Below, piece by piece: positions 1-9,601 of a stretch of DNA of 64,000 bases. The notes below the pieces were generated by a model. That model was not told where the DNA came from. It made no database searches and saw nothing but the letters and a program-made list of their open reading frames with translations. The number at the start of each line of letters is the position of its first letter. Positions within the stretch are counted from its first letter, which is position 1. The position numbers and the translations under genes were made by a program. Source of the stretch: Gammaproteobacteria bacterium (GTDB lineage: Bacteria; Pseudomonadota; Gammaproteobacteria; Chromatiales; Chromatiaceae). The stretch is taken from the NCBI GenBank assembly GCA_009929855.1, contig RZZN01000005.1, forward strand, positions 35,833 to 99,832. The letters run 5' to 3'.

Positions 1-100
1 GACCGCCAAAGTCACGAAAGACGGGCTCGCAGACGCGCGTGCTCGGATGATCGAGATCGCAGAGGTCGGCAGTCTTGACGTCGAGGGAGGCTTGAGTCAT
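1..100 (-). CDS. rraA: Ribonuclease E activity regulator RraA, N-terminal fragment cut by window edge
   Basis: Reading the complement from an ATG at position 100 gives 33 codons open to the window edge. The peptide has a T-A-D-L-C-D start and a C-E-P-V-F-R-D-F-G-G segment, matching the start of RraA (E. coli has S-E-L-C-D and V-E-P-L-F-S-N-F-G-G). RraA-family proteins inhibit RNase E, or in other members act as 4-hydroxy-4-methyl-2-oxoglutarate aldolases. A GGAG lies 11 bases before the ATG. The gene is co-directional with and 133 bp downstream of aceA. Only the N-terminus is visible, so the subfamily cannot be decided. Confidence 0.8.
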   Translation of the reverse strand, partial: MTQASLDVKTADLCDLDHPSTRVCEPVFRDFGG

Positions 101-200
101 GCGCGCGGATACTCCGAGTGGTCGTGGGTCAGGGATGGCGCCGCCGATTCGACTGGAGCCTGCCTGCCGCTTCGGCATCGATGCGGCAGACACGCAGGTC

Positions 201-223
201 TGTCGGGGCCTTGCGCCCCGACA
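201..223 (-). terminator. GC-rich hairpin after aceA
   Basis: A perfect 9-bp stem (TGTCGGGGC / GCCCCGACA) with a 5-nt loop lies just past the aceA stop and before rraA. There is no U-tract, so it is a weak terminator or an mRNA 3'-end stabiliser rather than a canonical intrinsic terminator. Confidence 0.4.
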
Positions 224-233
224 TCTCGATGCA

Positions 234-1538
234 CTAGAACTGGGCCTCTTCGGTCGAGCCGTGCAGTGCGGTGACCGAGGAGTGGCCACCTTGGATGACA
301 GTGGTCACGTCGTCGAAGTAGCCCGCGCCGACCTCCTGCTGGTGCGAGACGAAGGTGTAACCCTTCTCGCGAGCCGCGAACTCGGGAGCCTGGACCTTCT
401 CGACATAGTGGCGCATGCCCTCGCCACGGGCATAGTCATAGGCGAGGTCGAACATGTTGTACCACATGCTGTGGATGCCAGCCAGGGTGATGAATTGGTA
501 TTTATAACCCATGGCCGAGAGCTCGTCCTGGAACTTGGCGATGGTGGCATCGTCGAGGTTTTTCTTCCAGTTGAAGGATGGCGAGCAGTTGTAGGCCAGC
601 AGCTTGTTGGGGTTTTGCTCCAGCACGGCTTGTGCGAACTCGCGTGCAAACCCCAGATCGGGCGTGCCGGTCTCGCACCAGACCAGATCCGCGTAAGGCG
701 CATAGGCCAAGCCGCGGCTGATCGCCTGCTCGAGACCGTTGCGCACCACGTAGAAGCCTTCCTCGGTGCGCTCGCCGGTGACGAATGGACGATCATTGTC
801 ATCGACATCCGATGTCAGCAGGTTGGCGGCCTCGGCATCGGTGCGCGCAAGCAACAGGGTCGGGACGCCCATCACGTCGGCGGCCAGACGTGCCGCGATC
901 AGCTTCTGTACCGCCTCGCGGGTCGGAACCAAGACCTTGCCACCCATGTGGCCGCACTTCTTCACCGCCGCGAGCTGGTCCTCGAAGTGCACCCCGGATG
1001 CGCCGGCCGTGATCATGTTCTTCATCAGCTCGAAGGCGTTGAGCACGCCGCCGAATCCAGCCTCGGCGTCGGCGACGATGGGCAGGAAGTAGTCGACATA
1101 GCCCTGGTCACCGGATTCGATGCCCTTGGACCACTGAATCTCGTCGGCACGCTTGAATGCGTTGTTGATGCGCCGCACCATGGTGGGAACCGAGTCGTAG
1201 GCATACAACGACTGGTCGGGATACATGGTCTCGGAGGTGTTGCCATCCGCCGCGACCTGCCAGCCTGACAGATAGATGGCCTCGATACCGGCCTTGGCTT
1301 GCTGCATGGCTTGTCCGCCGGTGAGGGCGCCCATGCAGTTGACATAGCCCTTCTTGGCGTCGCCACGAACCAGCTTCCAAAGTTTCTCGGCGCCGCGTCG
1401 TGCATAGGTATGCTCGGGCTGCACCGAGCCACGGAGGCGAACCACATCCTCCGCGGAATAGCCGCGTTTGACGTCGGTCCAGCGAGGATTCTCAGACCAC
1501 TCCTGCTTCAGGGCTTGAATCTGTTCTTGGCGGTTCAT
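234..1538 (-). CDS. aceA: Isocitrate lyase
   Basis: Cleaves isocitrate to glyoxylate and succinate, the first glyoxylate-shunt step for growth on acetate. From the chosen start the protein is 434 aa, the same length as the E. coli enzyme. The signature K-K-C-G-H-M-G-G-K places the catalytic Cys at residue 195, and the W-x-D-V-K-R-G-Y N-terminal segment is also typical. Two ATGs are adjacent; the second (position 1538) has GGAG 7 bases upstream and begins M-N-R-Q-E, so it is preferred over the first (1541) or a further upstream start. No malate synthase gene is visible nearby. It diverges from pdxH across about 200 bp. Confidence 0.97.
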   Translation of the reverse strand: MNRQEQIQALKQEWSENPRWTDVKRGYSAEDVVRLRGSVQPEHTYARRGAEKLWKLVRGDAKKGYVNCMGALTGGQAMQQAKAGIEAIYLSGWQVAADGNTSETMYPDQSLYAYDSVPTMVRRINNAFKRADEIQWSKGIESGDQGYVDYFLPIVADAEAGFGGVLNAFELMKNMITAGASGVHFEDQLAAVKKCGHMGGKVLVPTREAVQKLIAARLAADVMGVPTLLLARTDAEAANLLTSDVDDNDRPFVTGERTEEGFYVVRNGLEQAISRGLAYAPYADLVWCETGTPDLGFAREFAQAVLEQNPNKLLAYNCSPSFNWKKNLDDATIAKFQDELSAMGYKYQFITLAGIHSMWYNMFDLAYDYARGEGMRHYVEKVQAPEFAAREKGYTFVSHQQEVGAGYFDDVTTVIQGGHSSVTALHGSTEEAQF

Positions 1539-1732
1539 CATGATGCTCCGATGTTGTCTTATTGCCGTCACCCTTGACCCGGCGTCCCACCATCAGGGTG
1601 CCGTCTTCGGTTCGGGTGACGATTCCATGAATGGATCCGGCATGTTTGACCGAACTACTCGGTCTTGTTGCTCAAGCTAACGCCATCGAGAGCATTCAGC
1701 TAGCCAATTATCCTAATTTTTTCTATTTGAAC

Positions 1733-1744
1733 TGATAATTATCA
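1733..1744. promoter_or_regulatory. 12-bp perfect palindrome abutting the pdxH start
   Basis: TGATAATTATCA is a perfect palindrome ending one base before the pdxH ATG, in an AT-rich stretch (about 1700-1744) that stands out in this GC-rich sequence. A further ATTATC half-site occurs near 1708. The GATAAT hexamers resemble Fur-box components, but the spacing is not a canonical Fur box. It may be an operator in the aceA/pdxH divergent region; the regulator is unknown. Confidence 0.35.
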
Positions 1745-2383
1745 ATGAACCCTGACGAATTTCGAAAAACCGCGATGGCGCAGGGTCTGCCCCGCGCCAG
1801 CCTCGACGCAGACCCCATTCGCCAGTTCGAGCAGTGGTATCAAGCCGCGATCGCCACAGGCATTCCAGAGCCCAACGCCATGTCGCTTTGCACGGTCGAC
1901 GCGTCCGGACAGCCGTTCGCGCGCACCGTCCTGATGAAGCTGTTCGACCATCGCGGCTTTGTCTTCTTTACCAACTTCGAGAGTCGCAAGGCCCAGCAGA
2001 TCGCTGGCAATCCCAAGGTCGCGCTGCTCTTCCCCTGGGTGGCGCTGGCGCGTCAGGTCCAGATCACGGGTCAGGCACAGCGGATCTCCAGTCTGGATTC
2101 ATTGACCTATTTCACCACCCGCCCTCGTGGCAGTCAGATCGGCGCTTGGGCCTCGCCACAGAGTCAGGTGATCACCTCGCGCTCGTTGCTCGAGTCCAAG
2201 GTCGCCGAGATGAAGCAGCGTTTCGCCGACGGCGAGATCCCGCTACCCGACTTTTGGGGCGGCTATCGGGTCGTGCCGAATCTGATCGAGTTTTGGCAGG
2301 GACGGGAGAGTCGACTCCACGATCGTTTCGTCTATTCCCGGGAGCGTGGCGATACCTGGCACATCGATCGTCTTGCGCCCTGA
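1745..2383 (+). CDS. pdxH: Pyridoxamine 5'-phosphate oxidase
   Basis: FMN-dependent oxidase making pyridoxal 5'-phosphate from PNP or PMP, the last step of vitamin B6 synthesis and salvage. The 212-aa length is close to E. coli PdxH (218 aa). Recognisable segments are N-A-M-S-L-C-T-V-D, the F-F-T-N-F-E-S-R-K FMN-binding region, Q-I-T-G-x-A, the S-x-Q-S segment and the C-terminal W-x-G-Y-R-V-x-P ... R-L-H-D-R region. The ATG has no strong Shine-Dalgarno; the palindrome described above lies directly before it. Monocistronic, ending at a hairpin shared with hppA. Confidence 0.95.
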   Translation: MNPDEFRKTAMAQGLPRASLDADPIRQFEQWYQAAIATGIPEPNAMSLCTVDASGQPFARTVLMKLFDHRGFVFFTNFESRKAQQIAGNPKVALLFPWVALARQVQITGQAQRISSLDSLTYFTTRPRGSQIGAWASPQSQVITSRSLLESKVAEMKQRFADGEIPLPDFWGGYRVVPNLIEFWQGRESRLHDRFVYSRERGDTWHIDRLAP

Positions 2384-2414
2384 CCGCGTCGCCTGGTGAA
2401 GCATCCAACGTGAA

Positions 2415-2438
2415 ACAGGGGGCCTGGTGGCCCCCTGT
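2415..2438. terminator. Bidirectional hairpin between pdxH and hppA
   Basis: A perfect 10-bp stem (ACAGGGGGCC / GGCCCCCTGT) with a TGGT loop sits between the convergent pdxH and hppA genes. On the minus strand it is followed by a short TTT, so it fits a terminator for hppA better than for pdxH. Confidence 0.6.
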
Positions 2439-2466
2439 GATCCATCGAATGGAATGAGACTGGGAC

Positions 2467-4473
2467 TCAGCCGAGCAGTGGTGCGATGGTAAGGCTGACG
2501 ATGGCCATCACGTTGATCAGGATGTTCATCGAGGGCCCCGAGGTATCCTTGAAGGGATCGCCCACGGTATCGCCGACAACGGCCGAGGCATGCACGGTCG
2601 AGCCCTTGCCACCGAGGTTGCCTTTCTCGACGTATTTCTTGGCATTGTCCCAGGCTCCGCCCGAGTTGGCCATGGTCAGCGCCAGCAGGACACCAGCCAG
2701 CAGTGCGCCGCCGAGCATGCCGCCGAGCGCCTCCGGCCCGATCCCGAACCCGACCACCGCTGGCGCGGTGACCGCGATGACGCCGGGCAGGATCATCTTC
2801 TTGATCGCCGCGGTGGTGGCGATATCCACGCAGCGAGCGGTATCCGGCTTAGCCGTGCCCGCGAGCAGGCCCGGGATCTCGTGGAATTGCCGACGGATCT
2901 CGTTGATCATGGCGAAGGCGGCGTCACCGACCGCAGTCATGGTCATGGCGGCGATGAGGAAGGGGATCGTCCCGCCGATCAGCATCCCCATCAAGACCTC
3001 CGGGTCACCCAGGCTCAGCGAGAAGTCCGGGATGAAGGTGTGGAGCGTCTCGATATAGGCGGCGATGATGGTGAGCGCGGCGAGTGCCGCGGCGCCGATG
3101 GCAAAGCCCTTGCCGATGGCCGCCGTGGTATTGCCGAGCTCGTCGAGTGAGTCCGTGATGGCGCGCGTCTCCTTGCCCAAACCACCCATCTCGGCGATGC
3201 CGCCGGCGTTGTCGGCCACCGGACCATAGGCATCGATCGCCATGGTGATGCCGACCGTGGCCAACATGCCAACCGCCGCGATGCCGACCCCATAGAGCCC
3301 GGCAAGATGGCTGGAGACATAGATGATGAAGGCGATCGTCAGGACCGGGATCACCACCGATTGCATGCCCACGGCCAGTCCCGAGATGATGACCGTCGCG
3401 GTGCCGGTCTCGCCCGAGTGCGCGATGCGCCGCACGGGTGCCGCCGAGGTGTAGTACTCGGTCACCAGACCGATGATGATGCCACCGGCCGCACCAGTGA
3501 GCACCGCCCACCAGATGTGATTGTTGACATCCATCATCCAGATGAGCAGAAACGAGGTCAGGATGAACAAGAGGCTGGCGCCGATGGTGCCAGTGCGCAG
3601 TGCCGTGGCCGGCTTGGTGGCGGAGACGCTCTTGACCAGGAAGACGCCGGCGATGGAGCAGAGCAGGCCGAGCGATGCCAGTGCCAGTGGCATGAACATG
3701 AGCGTCGATTGCGACCCCAGCATGGCCAGGGTGGAAGCCGACATGGTCGCGGCGATCGCGATGGTGGCGATCTGCGCGCCGCAATAAGATTCGAAGATGT
3801 CCGATCCCATGCCAGCGACATCGCCGACATTGTCCCCGACGTTGTCGGCGATGACGCCCGGATTGCGCGGGTCGTCCTCCGGGATCCCGGCCTCGACCTT
3901 ACCGACGAGATCAGCGCCCACATCCGCGCTCTTGGTGAAGATGCCGCCACCGACACGGTAGAAGAGGGCGACCGAGGAGGCGCCGACGCCAAAGCCATGG
4001 ATGGCATGGGCGGTCTCGGGATCGCCGCCAAAGAGCAGATAGAGTAAGCCGAGTCCCAACAAACCCAGGGACGCGACGAGAAGACCCATGACCGAGCCGC
4101 CGAAGAAGGCGACGGTGAGCGCGGCGGAAGCTCCTTCATTGTGGGCCGCCGTGGTCGTGCGCACATTCGCCTTGGTTGCCGAGAACATGCCCAGGAAGCC
4201 GGCGGTCGCGGATGCCACGGCTCCGACGACGAAGGCGAGTCCGGTCTTCCAGCCGAGGAACCAGGTGAGCAGTACGAGCACGACGACACAGAAGACGCCG
4301 AGCAGGAGCAGTTCGCGCTTCATGAAGACCATGGCGCCGAGATGGATCTCCTCGGCAATTCGCCTCACCTTCTCCTCGCCCTCGGGGTAGGCCAATACGA
4401 GCTTGAAGATATAGTAGGCCGCCCAGAGCCCAAAAGCGCCGAGCAATATGGGAATCAACGCGTTGGCTGACAT
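2467..4473 (-). CDS. hppA: Membrane-bound proton/sodium-pumping inorganic pyrophosphatase, K+-dependent type
   Basis: Integral membrane pyrophosphatase that couples PPi hydrolysis to ion pumping (or, in phototrophs, light-driven PPi synthesis). The protein is 668 aa and mostly transmembrane helices. The acidic catalytic loop D-V-G-A-D-L-V-G-K followed by E-D-D-P-R-N-P-G and D-N-V-G-D-N-V-G-D is intact, as is the C-terminal [13 protein letters not shown] motif. The G-N-T-T-A-A segment has Ala where K+-independent enzymes carry Lys, so K+ dependence is inferred. H+ versus Na+ specificity cannot be settled by eye. GAGGAG precedes the ATG. Confidence 0.95.
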   Translation of the reverse strand: MSANALIPILLGAFGLWAAYYIFKLVLAYPEGEEKVRRIAEEIHLGAMVFMKRELLLLGVFCVVVLVLLTWFLGWKTGLAFVVGAVASATAGFLGMFSATKANVRTTTAAHNEGASAALTVAFFGGSVMGLLVASLGLLGLGLLYLLFGGDPETAHAIHGFGVGASSVALFYRVGGGIFTKSADVGADLVGKVEAGIPEDDPRNPGVIADNVGDNVGDVAGMGSDIFESYCGAQIATIAIAATMSASTLAMLGSQSTLMFMPLALASLGLLCSIAGVFLVKSVSATKPATALRTGTIGASLLFILTSFLLIWMMDVNNHIWWAVLTGAAGGIIIGLVTEYYTSAAPVRRIAHSGETGTATVIISGLAVGMQSVVIPVLTIAFIIYVSSHLAGLYGVGIAAVGMLATVGITMAIDAYGPVADNAGGIAEMGGLGKETRAITDSLDELGNTTAAIGKGFAIGAAALAALTIIAAYIETLHTFIPDFSLSLGDPEVLMGMLIGGTIPFLIAAMTMTAVGDAAFAMINEIRRQFHEIPGLLAGTAKPDTARCVDIATTAAIKKMILPGVIAVTAPAVVGFGIGPEALGGMLGGALLAGVLLALTMANSGGAWDNAKKYVEKGNLGGKGSTVHASAVVGDTVGDPFKDTSGPSMNILINVMAIVSLTIAPLLG

Positions 4474-4713
4474 TGGCTCTCCTCAGGTCTTCGTTTGTTG
4501 TCGTAATATCCCATAAAGTTTATAGCAAATATCATTTGAAAAAGCGATGCGGCCAGCATGAGGTTATCCGATGCAGAGTATTGGTTGCGGTCGGTGCGCT
4601 GCGCACCCAATGGTCTGCCCAACGCGCCGCGGTGCGGACTCCATCCATGCCTGTGCCGATCCGTGCCTGGCTCGGCCGCTGGCGAGGTCTGGCTGACTCG
4701 CCGCGGCCGGGGT

Positions 4714-5361
4714 TCAAGGTGCTGGCCAATAGAAGGATTCGGCCGTCGCGCCGGTTTCCGGTATCCGCACCTGGCGGGTCTGTGCCTGGCCTGCGTGCTC
4801 CACCGTCAACACATACTCTCCTGGTGCCAGATTGGCATAGAGCCAAGGGCCGATCGTCACCGTCGTGAGTAATACCGGGCCCGCCACATCCTTGATCTGA
4901 ACCCGAATATTGGACAGGTAGGCCCCTGAGCCGGCAACCGCGAACAAGACCCGGAGATTGTATTGCGACTTGACGGCTTCCATGGCCTCGCGCTCTGAGG
5001 CCCCGATGCCACCACTGATATGGGGTACCCCTAGGCTTGATTGACCGGGGAGCGTGCTGACGGGCGCGGGTGTCGCGGGCGCCAGGGTGTGTGGGGGCGT
5101 CGAGGTTGGGACCGCCGGGGTGCTGGATTGCGGAAGGACCGCGCCACCCGGCAGCAGGGTTCCAGGCGGCAGAACGATCTCCTCCGACAGGACGGTGCCT
5201 TCCGGCAGCACGGTCCCTGGCGGCGCGATCGCCCACTCGATGGTCGGTGCCTTGGGCGTCGCGGGGGCTTGCGCGGGTGGCTCGGCGGTCTCTTGCGCGA
5301 GCACGTGGATGGGCGCAAGCAGCGCACAGATGCTCAACGCGGTGCGGGTCGTTCGTGTCAT
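4714..5361 (-). CDS. Secreted Pro-rich protein of unknown function
   Basis: Not recognised. The 215-aa product begins with an N-terminal signal peptide (T-R-T-T-R-T then a hydrophobic stretch ending V-L-A-Q), so it is probably exported. Residues roughly 25-110 are low complexity and rich in Pro, Ala and Thr, including a repeating P-x-G-T-V-L-P-type motif. The C-terminal ~90 residues look folded, with N-I-R-V-Q-I-K-D and L-A-P-G-E-Y-V-L-T-V-E-H that resemble a carboxypeptidase-regulatory/Ig-like beta sandwich. The ATG at 5361 is chosen because GGAG lies 6 bases upstream; an earlier ATG (5373) lacks this. Confidence 0.75.
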   Translation of the reverse strand: MTRTTRTALSICALLAPIHVLAQETAEPPAQAPATPKAPTIEWAIAPPGTVLPEGTVLSEEIVLPPGTLLPGGAVLPQSSTPAVPTSTPPHTLAPATPAPVSTLPGQSSLGVPHISGGIGASEREAMEAVKSQYNLRVLFAVAGSGAYLSNIRVQIKDVAGPVLLTTVTIGPWLYANLAPGEYVLTVEHAGQAQTRQVRIPETGATAESFYWPAP

Positions 5362-5412
5362 GGCGCTCTCCAAGATCTCGTTGATGATACAAGCCGATCC
5401 GCGATGGCGTGA

Positions 5413-6894
5413 TCAGCGTCCTCCCGCGCGTCGTCGGTCAAGGCGTGTGACGAATTCACCGATCAGCCGCGCATACAGCTGATCGCCCAGGACCTTGTCC
5501 TCGACACCAGCATCCAGGCTTGGATTATCGTTGACCTCGATGACGACCGGTCCGGCGGGCGTTTCCTTGAGATCGACCCCATAGAGTCCATCGCCGATCA
5601 GGTCGGCGGCCTTGAGGGCGGTCTTGATGACCCTCGGCGGCACGGCCTCGACCGGGAGGGTCACGAAGCCGCCTTGTTCGGGGCGACCATCCGGCTCGTG
5701 CTTGACGATTTGCCAATGATCCGGGCTCATCAGATATTGACAGGCATAGAAGGGCTGGCGGTCAAGGACGCCGATGCGCCAGTCGAATGGGGTGTAGAGA
5801 TACTCCTGGGCGAGGATCAGGTCCGATTGCTTGAACAGTCGGCTGGCGATGCGGGTCAGACTGGCGCGATCCTCCGCCCGAAAGACCCCGCGCGAGAAGG
5901 ATCCCTCCGGGATCTTGAGCACCACAGGATAGCCGATCAGTGACTCGGCCTCCATCAGATTCTCCTTGCGCAGGATCAGGGTCTCGGGTCGTGGGACACG
6001 ATGCGCGGCCAGTAGCTCGGCCAGGTAGACCTTGTTGGTGCAGCGCAGGATCGAGTCTGGATCATCGATGACCACCATGCCCTCGCTATCGGCCTTCTTG
6101 GCGAAACGAAAGGTATGATGACCGATGCGGGTGGTCTCGCGGATGAAGAGCGCGTCGTACTCGGCGAGCCGGCTGTAGTCGCGGCGCTGGATCAGCTCGA
6201 CGTTGACTCCGAGCGCCTTGCCTGCCTTGATGAAGTGTTTCAGCGCCTTGGTGTCCGAGGGCGGGAGCACCTCGTCGGGGTCGTGCAGGATCGCCAGATC
6301 GTAACGATAGGAGAGTCGTGCGCGTGGCTGGCGCCAACGTTGCGATAGATAGCCCTCGAGCGCGCTGAACAGTGGTGCCTCGCCCTCACCTGGGATGGCC
6401 GCCAAGGGGAGCGCCTTCACGGCGCCGATCCGCCAGGTTCCATGATGTCTGAATTCCACTCGCAGGATTGGGCAGCGGAAGGTCTCGAAGATCTCGCGGG
6501 CAAGCGGGCGCAGCTCCTTGACGTCGCACTGACCGAAGCAGATCGTCAACTCATAGGCCGTGGGATTGAGCGCCGAGGTCTTGCGCCGGCCAAGCAGTCG
6601 CTGCACCAGACCATCGAGCTCCTCGGTCGCGAGGCTGTAGAGTGCGCGACTGGAGAGCTCCTGGATGGTCCGCACGCTCGGGATCACCTTGTGACCGCGG
6701 GCCTCGGCCAGCAAGGAGCAATAATAGCCGACCGAGAGATAGCGATAGCTCCGGCATAGATTGATGACCCGCAGATCACGTTTGGCCGCCAGCTCGCCGC
6801 CCGCGAGATAATCGCGCGCGGTCACCACCGGCAGGCGCGGGAACCCTGCCTTCCAGTCACTTTGTTGCTCTACCAGCAAGAGGTGCTCAGCCAT
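5413..6894 (-). CDS. RimK-like ATP-grasp ligase with N-terminal RLAN domain
   Basis: Predicted amino-acid or peptide ligase. From the ATG at 6894 it is 493 aa: an N-terminal RLAN-type region (about 1-220, starting M-A-E-H-L-L-L-V-E) and a C-terminal ATP-grasp fold (about 280-485). ATP-grasp features visible are V-V-L-K-I-P-E-G-S-F-S-R-G-V, A-Q-E-Y-L-Y-T-P-F-D-W-R-I-G-V and the metal-binding V-V-I-E-V-N-D-N-P-S-L. The gene is co-directional with the GNAT-C39 gene 223 bp upstream, a pairing described in amidoligase surveys (Iyer and Aravind). The substrate is unknown; ribosomal S6 glutamylation is not implied. Confidence 0.85.
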   Translation of the reverse strand: MAEHLLLVEQQSDWKAGFPRLPVVTARDYLAGGELAAKRDLRVINLCRSYRYLSVGYYCSLLAEARGHKVIPSVRTIQELSSRALYSLATEELDGLVQRLLGRRKTSALNPTAYELTICFGQCDVKELRPLAREIFETFRCPILRVEFRHHGTWRIGAVKALPLAAIPGEGEAPLFSALEGYLSQRWRQPRARLSYRYDLAILHDPDEVLPPSDTKALKHFIKAGKALGVNVELIQRRDYSRLAEYDALFIRETTRIGHHTFRFAKKADSEGMVVIDDPDSILRCTNKVYLAELLAAHRVPRPETLILRKENLMEAESLIGYPVVLKIPEGSFSRGVFRAEDRASLTRIASRLFKQSDLILAQEYLYTPFDWRIGVLDRQPFYACQYLMSPDHWQIVKHEPDGRPEQGGFVTLPVEAVPPRVIKTALKAADLIGDGLYGVDLKETPAGPVVIEVNDNPSLDAGVEDKVLGDQLYARLIGEFVTRLDRRRAGGR

Positions 6895-7117
6895 GCCGTT
6901 CGTGCTCTTTGGCGAAATCTGTGATCTGTTGCATCGTCTTTCAGGGGTGCTCCGCGCCGTCGTGTCTTGGGGTCGGGATGCGACACGCGACAAGACACAT
7001 CGCTGGCCTGGGATGGTGGTTGTGGTTCACTGGGAATGGTCGATCGGTCGCTGACCCCGAGAGAGATCCAGACGGCTCCGGTGATCAGGCCGGATCCCGC
7101 CGGTGCCTGGGGCTTGC

Positions 7118-8266
7118 TTACCGGGTCGCGGCTCGATTGGAGACGAGGACGACCGCTTGGAGACCGACCCGACCATAGCGCGTCATGCGGCTGAACTCGT
7201 CATGACGGATCGGCATGTCCATCGAATCCAGTGGGATCTCGCCATTGTCGGTATCGACGAATGGATCGTGGACATAGACGAAGTGCTCATCGAAACCCGT
7301 GATCACGACCCAATGTGGAAACTTCTCGCGATAGATGCGATAGGAGCTGATCAGCACCAAGGGCACGGCTCCGCTGTCCCAGCGTGCCTGCAGCTCCGCG
7401 ATGCCGAGCGTCTCCTGATGGATCGGGATCGCCTCCCGGTGGGCCTCGGCGAGCATGTCTTCATGGACCAGGCGCATGACTTCCTTCTTGTCCGGGCTGC
7501 GCACCGAGTCGATGAGTGGTACGCCCGGATCATTGACGAAGACCTCGACGCGGAAGCCGCGCGCGCGCGCGGCGAGCGCGAGTCCCAGTGGACCGCAACC
7601 GCCATGGCCCGAGGTCATGAAGATGGTCGTGGACTCGCGCCAGATTCGCAGCTCCAGGGTGCGGTCCAGCTCGAGGCTGGGTCGCAGGGCCTGCATCGCC
7701 ATCATGAGCGATGATGGGCCACAGGTGAAGTCCAGACTCTGCTCATAGAAGGGCACCCGTTTCAGCTCGGGCTTGAGGCCTTGGGACAGTGCCTTCTGAT
7801 AGCGAATCGCCTCGGTATGATCCTCGTAATAGTTCGAGAGCACGCCGAAGCGCCGATAGCCGGCGTGCTCGAACAAGGTTTGCGAGGCGAGATTGTCGCG
7901 ACGGATCTCGAGTCGCATGTAGGCGCGCTCTTGTTCCCAGGCCGCCGCCTCGGCCGCGTTCACCAGGGTGCGAGCGACACCCTGCGCGCGTGCCCGAGCC
8001 GTGACTGCGATCGAGTACAGCCGCGCCACCGAGGTCGCGCGGCTGAAGAGCACGAGCACATAGCCGATCACTCGCTCGTCGTCCTCGGCCACCAGCGTGC
8101 TGGCGCGAGCGCGTGTCAAAAGATAACGAAATTGGCGCCGGCTCAGTCGATCGCCCTCGAAGCACTCCAGCTCGAGCCTCAGCAGCGCGCCAAGATCCGC
8201 GAGCGTGGCAGGTCGGATGAGCGGCGCGCTGAGTCCGGCGGGGTCACTGATCGAGGGGGGCGTCAC
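7118..8266 (-). CDS. GNAT acetyltransferase fused to a C39-like peptidase domain
   Basis: Two-domain protein. The N-terminal GNAT domain starts L-I-R-P-A-T-L-A-D-L and includes R-A-Q-G-V-A-R-T-L, the acetyl-CoA loop. The C-terminal half is a papain-like/C39 peptidase domain with S-L-D-F-T-C-G-P-S-S (likely nucleophile Cys) and H-W-V-V-I-T-G-F-D plus V-H-D-P (likely His/Asp). It probably acts with the adjacent RLAN ligase on a small peptide or modified amino acid; that is inference. The start is uncertain: the frame is open to a TTG at 8377, but a GTG at 8266 leaves 13 residues before the GNAT fold and is preferred. No clear Shine-Dalgarno for either. Confidence 0.82.
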   Translation of the reverse strand: MTPPSISDPAGLSAPLIRPATLADLGALLRLELECFEGDRLSRRQFRYLLTRARASTLVAEDDERVIGYVLVLFSRATSVARLYSIAVTARARAQGVARTLVNAAEAAAWEQERAYMRLEIRRDNLASQTLFEHAGYRRFGVLSNYYEDHTEAIRYQKALSQGLKPELKRVPFYEQSLDFTCGPSSLMMAMQALRPSLELDRTLELRIWRESTTIFMTSGHGGCGPLGLALAARARGFRVEVFVNDPGVPLIDSVRSPDKKEVMRLVHEDMLAEAHREAIPIHQETLGIAELQARWDSGAVPLVLISSYRIYREKFPHWVVITGFDEHFVYVHDPFVDTDNGEIPLDSMDMPIRHDEFSRMTRYGRVGLQAVVLVSNRAATR

Positions 8267-8379
8267 GGGGTGGCGGTGGTGGGCTGGCGGTCGGCACCCG
8301 AGCGGGCTAAGCTGACGGCAATCTAACGCGCGTGTGAAAAAAAGCAAGCCTCCCACCCATCTGCCCCGGTCTTTCAAGC

Positions 8380-9549
8380 ATGCCTAATCAAGCCCCCCCG
8401 CTGACGACCATGCTCGCTGAGCTGATCGCCACCCTGTCGGTCAGCAGTGTGACGCCCGCCTTCGATCACAGCAATCTGGCCCTGATCGATCGCCTCGCCG
8501 AGTGGCTGACGTCGGCGGCTTTCCAGGTCGAGGTCCTGCCGCTTCCAGGGCATCCGGGCAAGGCCAACCTGATTGCGACACTCGGTCGTGGGTCCGGCGG
8601 GCTGGTCCTGTCCGGGCACACCGATACGGTTCCGTTCGATGCGCATCTCTGGACTCATGATCCATTGCGTCTCACCGAGGTGGACGGACGCTACTATGGG
8701 CTCGGCATGGCCGACATGAAATCGTTCTTCGCGCTCGCCATCGAGGCCGCGCGCGCCTTCACCGCCGCCGATCTGACCCGGCCACTGATCATCCTCGCGA
8801 CCGCCGACGAGGAGTCGGCGATGCACGGTGCGCGGGCACTGGTTGCCGCCGCGCGGCCGCTCGGACGTCATGCCCTGATCGGCGAGCCCACCGGGCTGCG
8901 TCCGGTGCGGCTCAACAAGGGTGTCATGGGCGAGTCGATCCGACTCATCGGACGCAGCGGGCATGCCAGTGATCCAGCGCTCGGGGTCAGCGCGCTCGAT
9001 GGCATGCATGCGGTCATGGGCGAGCTCTTGCGCTGGCGGCAAGAGCTCAAGGAGCAATCCAGTCACCCGGGTTTCCGGATCCCGTATCCCACGCTCAACC
9101 TGGGTCATATCCATGGCGGCGACAACCCCAACCGGATTTGCGGCGAGTGTGAGCTGCATCTGGATCTGCGTCTGCTGCCAGGCCAGCAGGCGAGCGAGAT
9201 GCGCGCCGAGATCGCGCGACGGGTGGCACCGGTCGCCGAGCGCAGCGGACTGCGCTGGACGGTGCGGCCACTCTTCGAGTCGATCCCAGCCGGCGAGACC
9301 TCGGCGGAGGCGGCCATCGTGCGGGCCGCCGAGCAGCTGTCGGGACACCCGGCCGAGTCGGTCAGCTTCGGGACCGAGGCACCCTTCCTCAATCAACTCG
9401 GCATGGAGACGGTCGTGCTGGGACCCGGCGACATCGCCCAAGCGCATCAGCCGGATGAATATCTCGCGATCGAGCGCATCACCCCCACACTCGATCTGCT
9501 GCGTGCCTTGATCGAGCGTTTCTGTGTCCAGGACTCGGACAGGCGCTGA
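8380..9549 (+). CDS. argE: Acetylornithine deacetylase
   Basis: M20-family zinc amidohydrolase converting N-acetylornithine to ornithine, the linear arginine route. The 389-aa protein carries the metal-binding and catalytic residues: S-G-H-T-D-T-V-P (H80, D82), G-M-A-D-M-K-S (D112), D-E-E-S (E144/E145), G-E-P-T (E169) and the C-terminal Q-A-H-Q-P-D-E-Y His. It is transcribed divergently from the GNAT-C39 gene. It belongs to an arginine/pyrimidine neighbourhood with argD, argF, pyrB and pyrR within 12 kb. An OAT-type argJ, if present, is not in this window. Confidence 0.95.
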   Translation: MPNQAPPLTTMLAELIATLSVSSVTPAFDHSNLALIDRLAEWLTSAAFQVEVLPLPGHPGKANLIATLGRGSGGLVLSGHTDTVPFDAHLWTHDPLRLTEVDGRYYGLGMADMKSFFALAIEAARAFTAADLTRPLIILATADEESAMHGARALVAAARPLGRHALIGEPTGLRPVRLNKGVMGESIRLIGRSGHASDPALGVSALDGMHAVMGELLRWRQELKEQSSHPGFRIPYPTLNLGHIHGGDNPNRICGECELHLDLRLLPGQQASEMRAEIARRVAPVAERSGLRWTVRPLFESIPAGETSAEAAIVRAAEQLSGHPAESVSFGTEAPFLNQLGMETVVLGPGDIAQAHQPDEYLAIERITPTLDLLRALIERFCVQDSDRR

Positions 9550-9601
9550 GATGTGGTCTGGTGCGCGAGCGCCGCCGTGTCGGGGCGCGCGACACCGGTG
9601 G

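Noticed and set aside
99..1268. 389-codon open frame antisense to aceA
   Set aside because: Shadow of isocitrate lyase in GC-rich DNA; no motifs or ribosome site.
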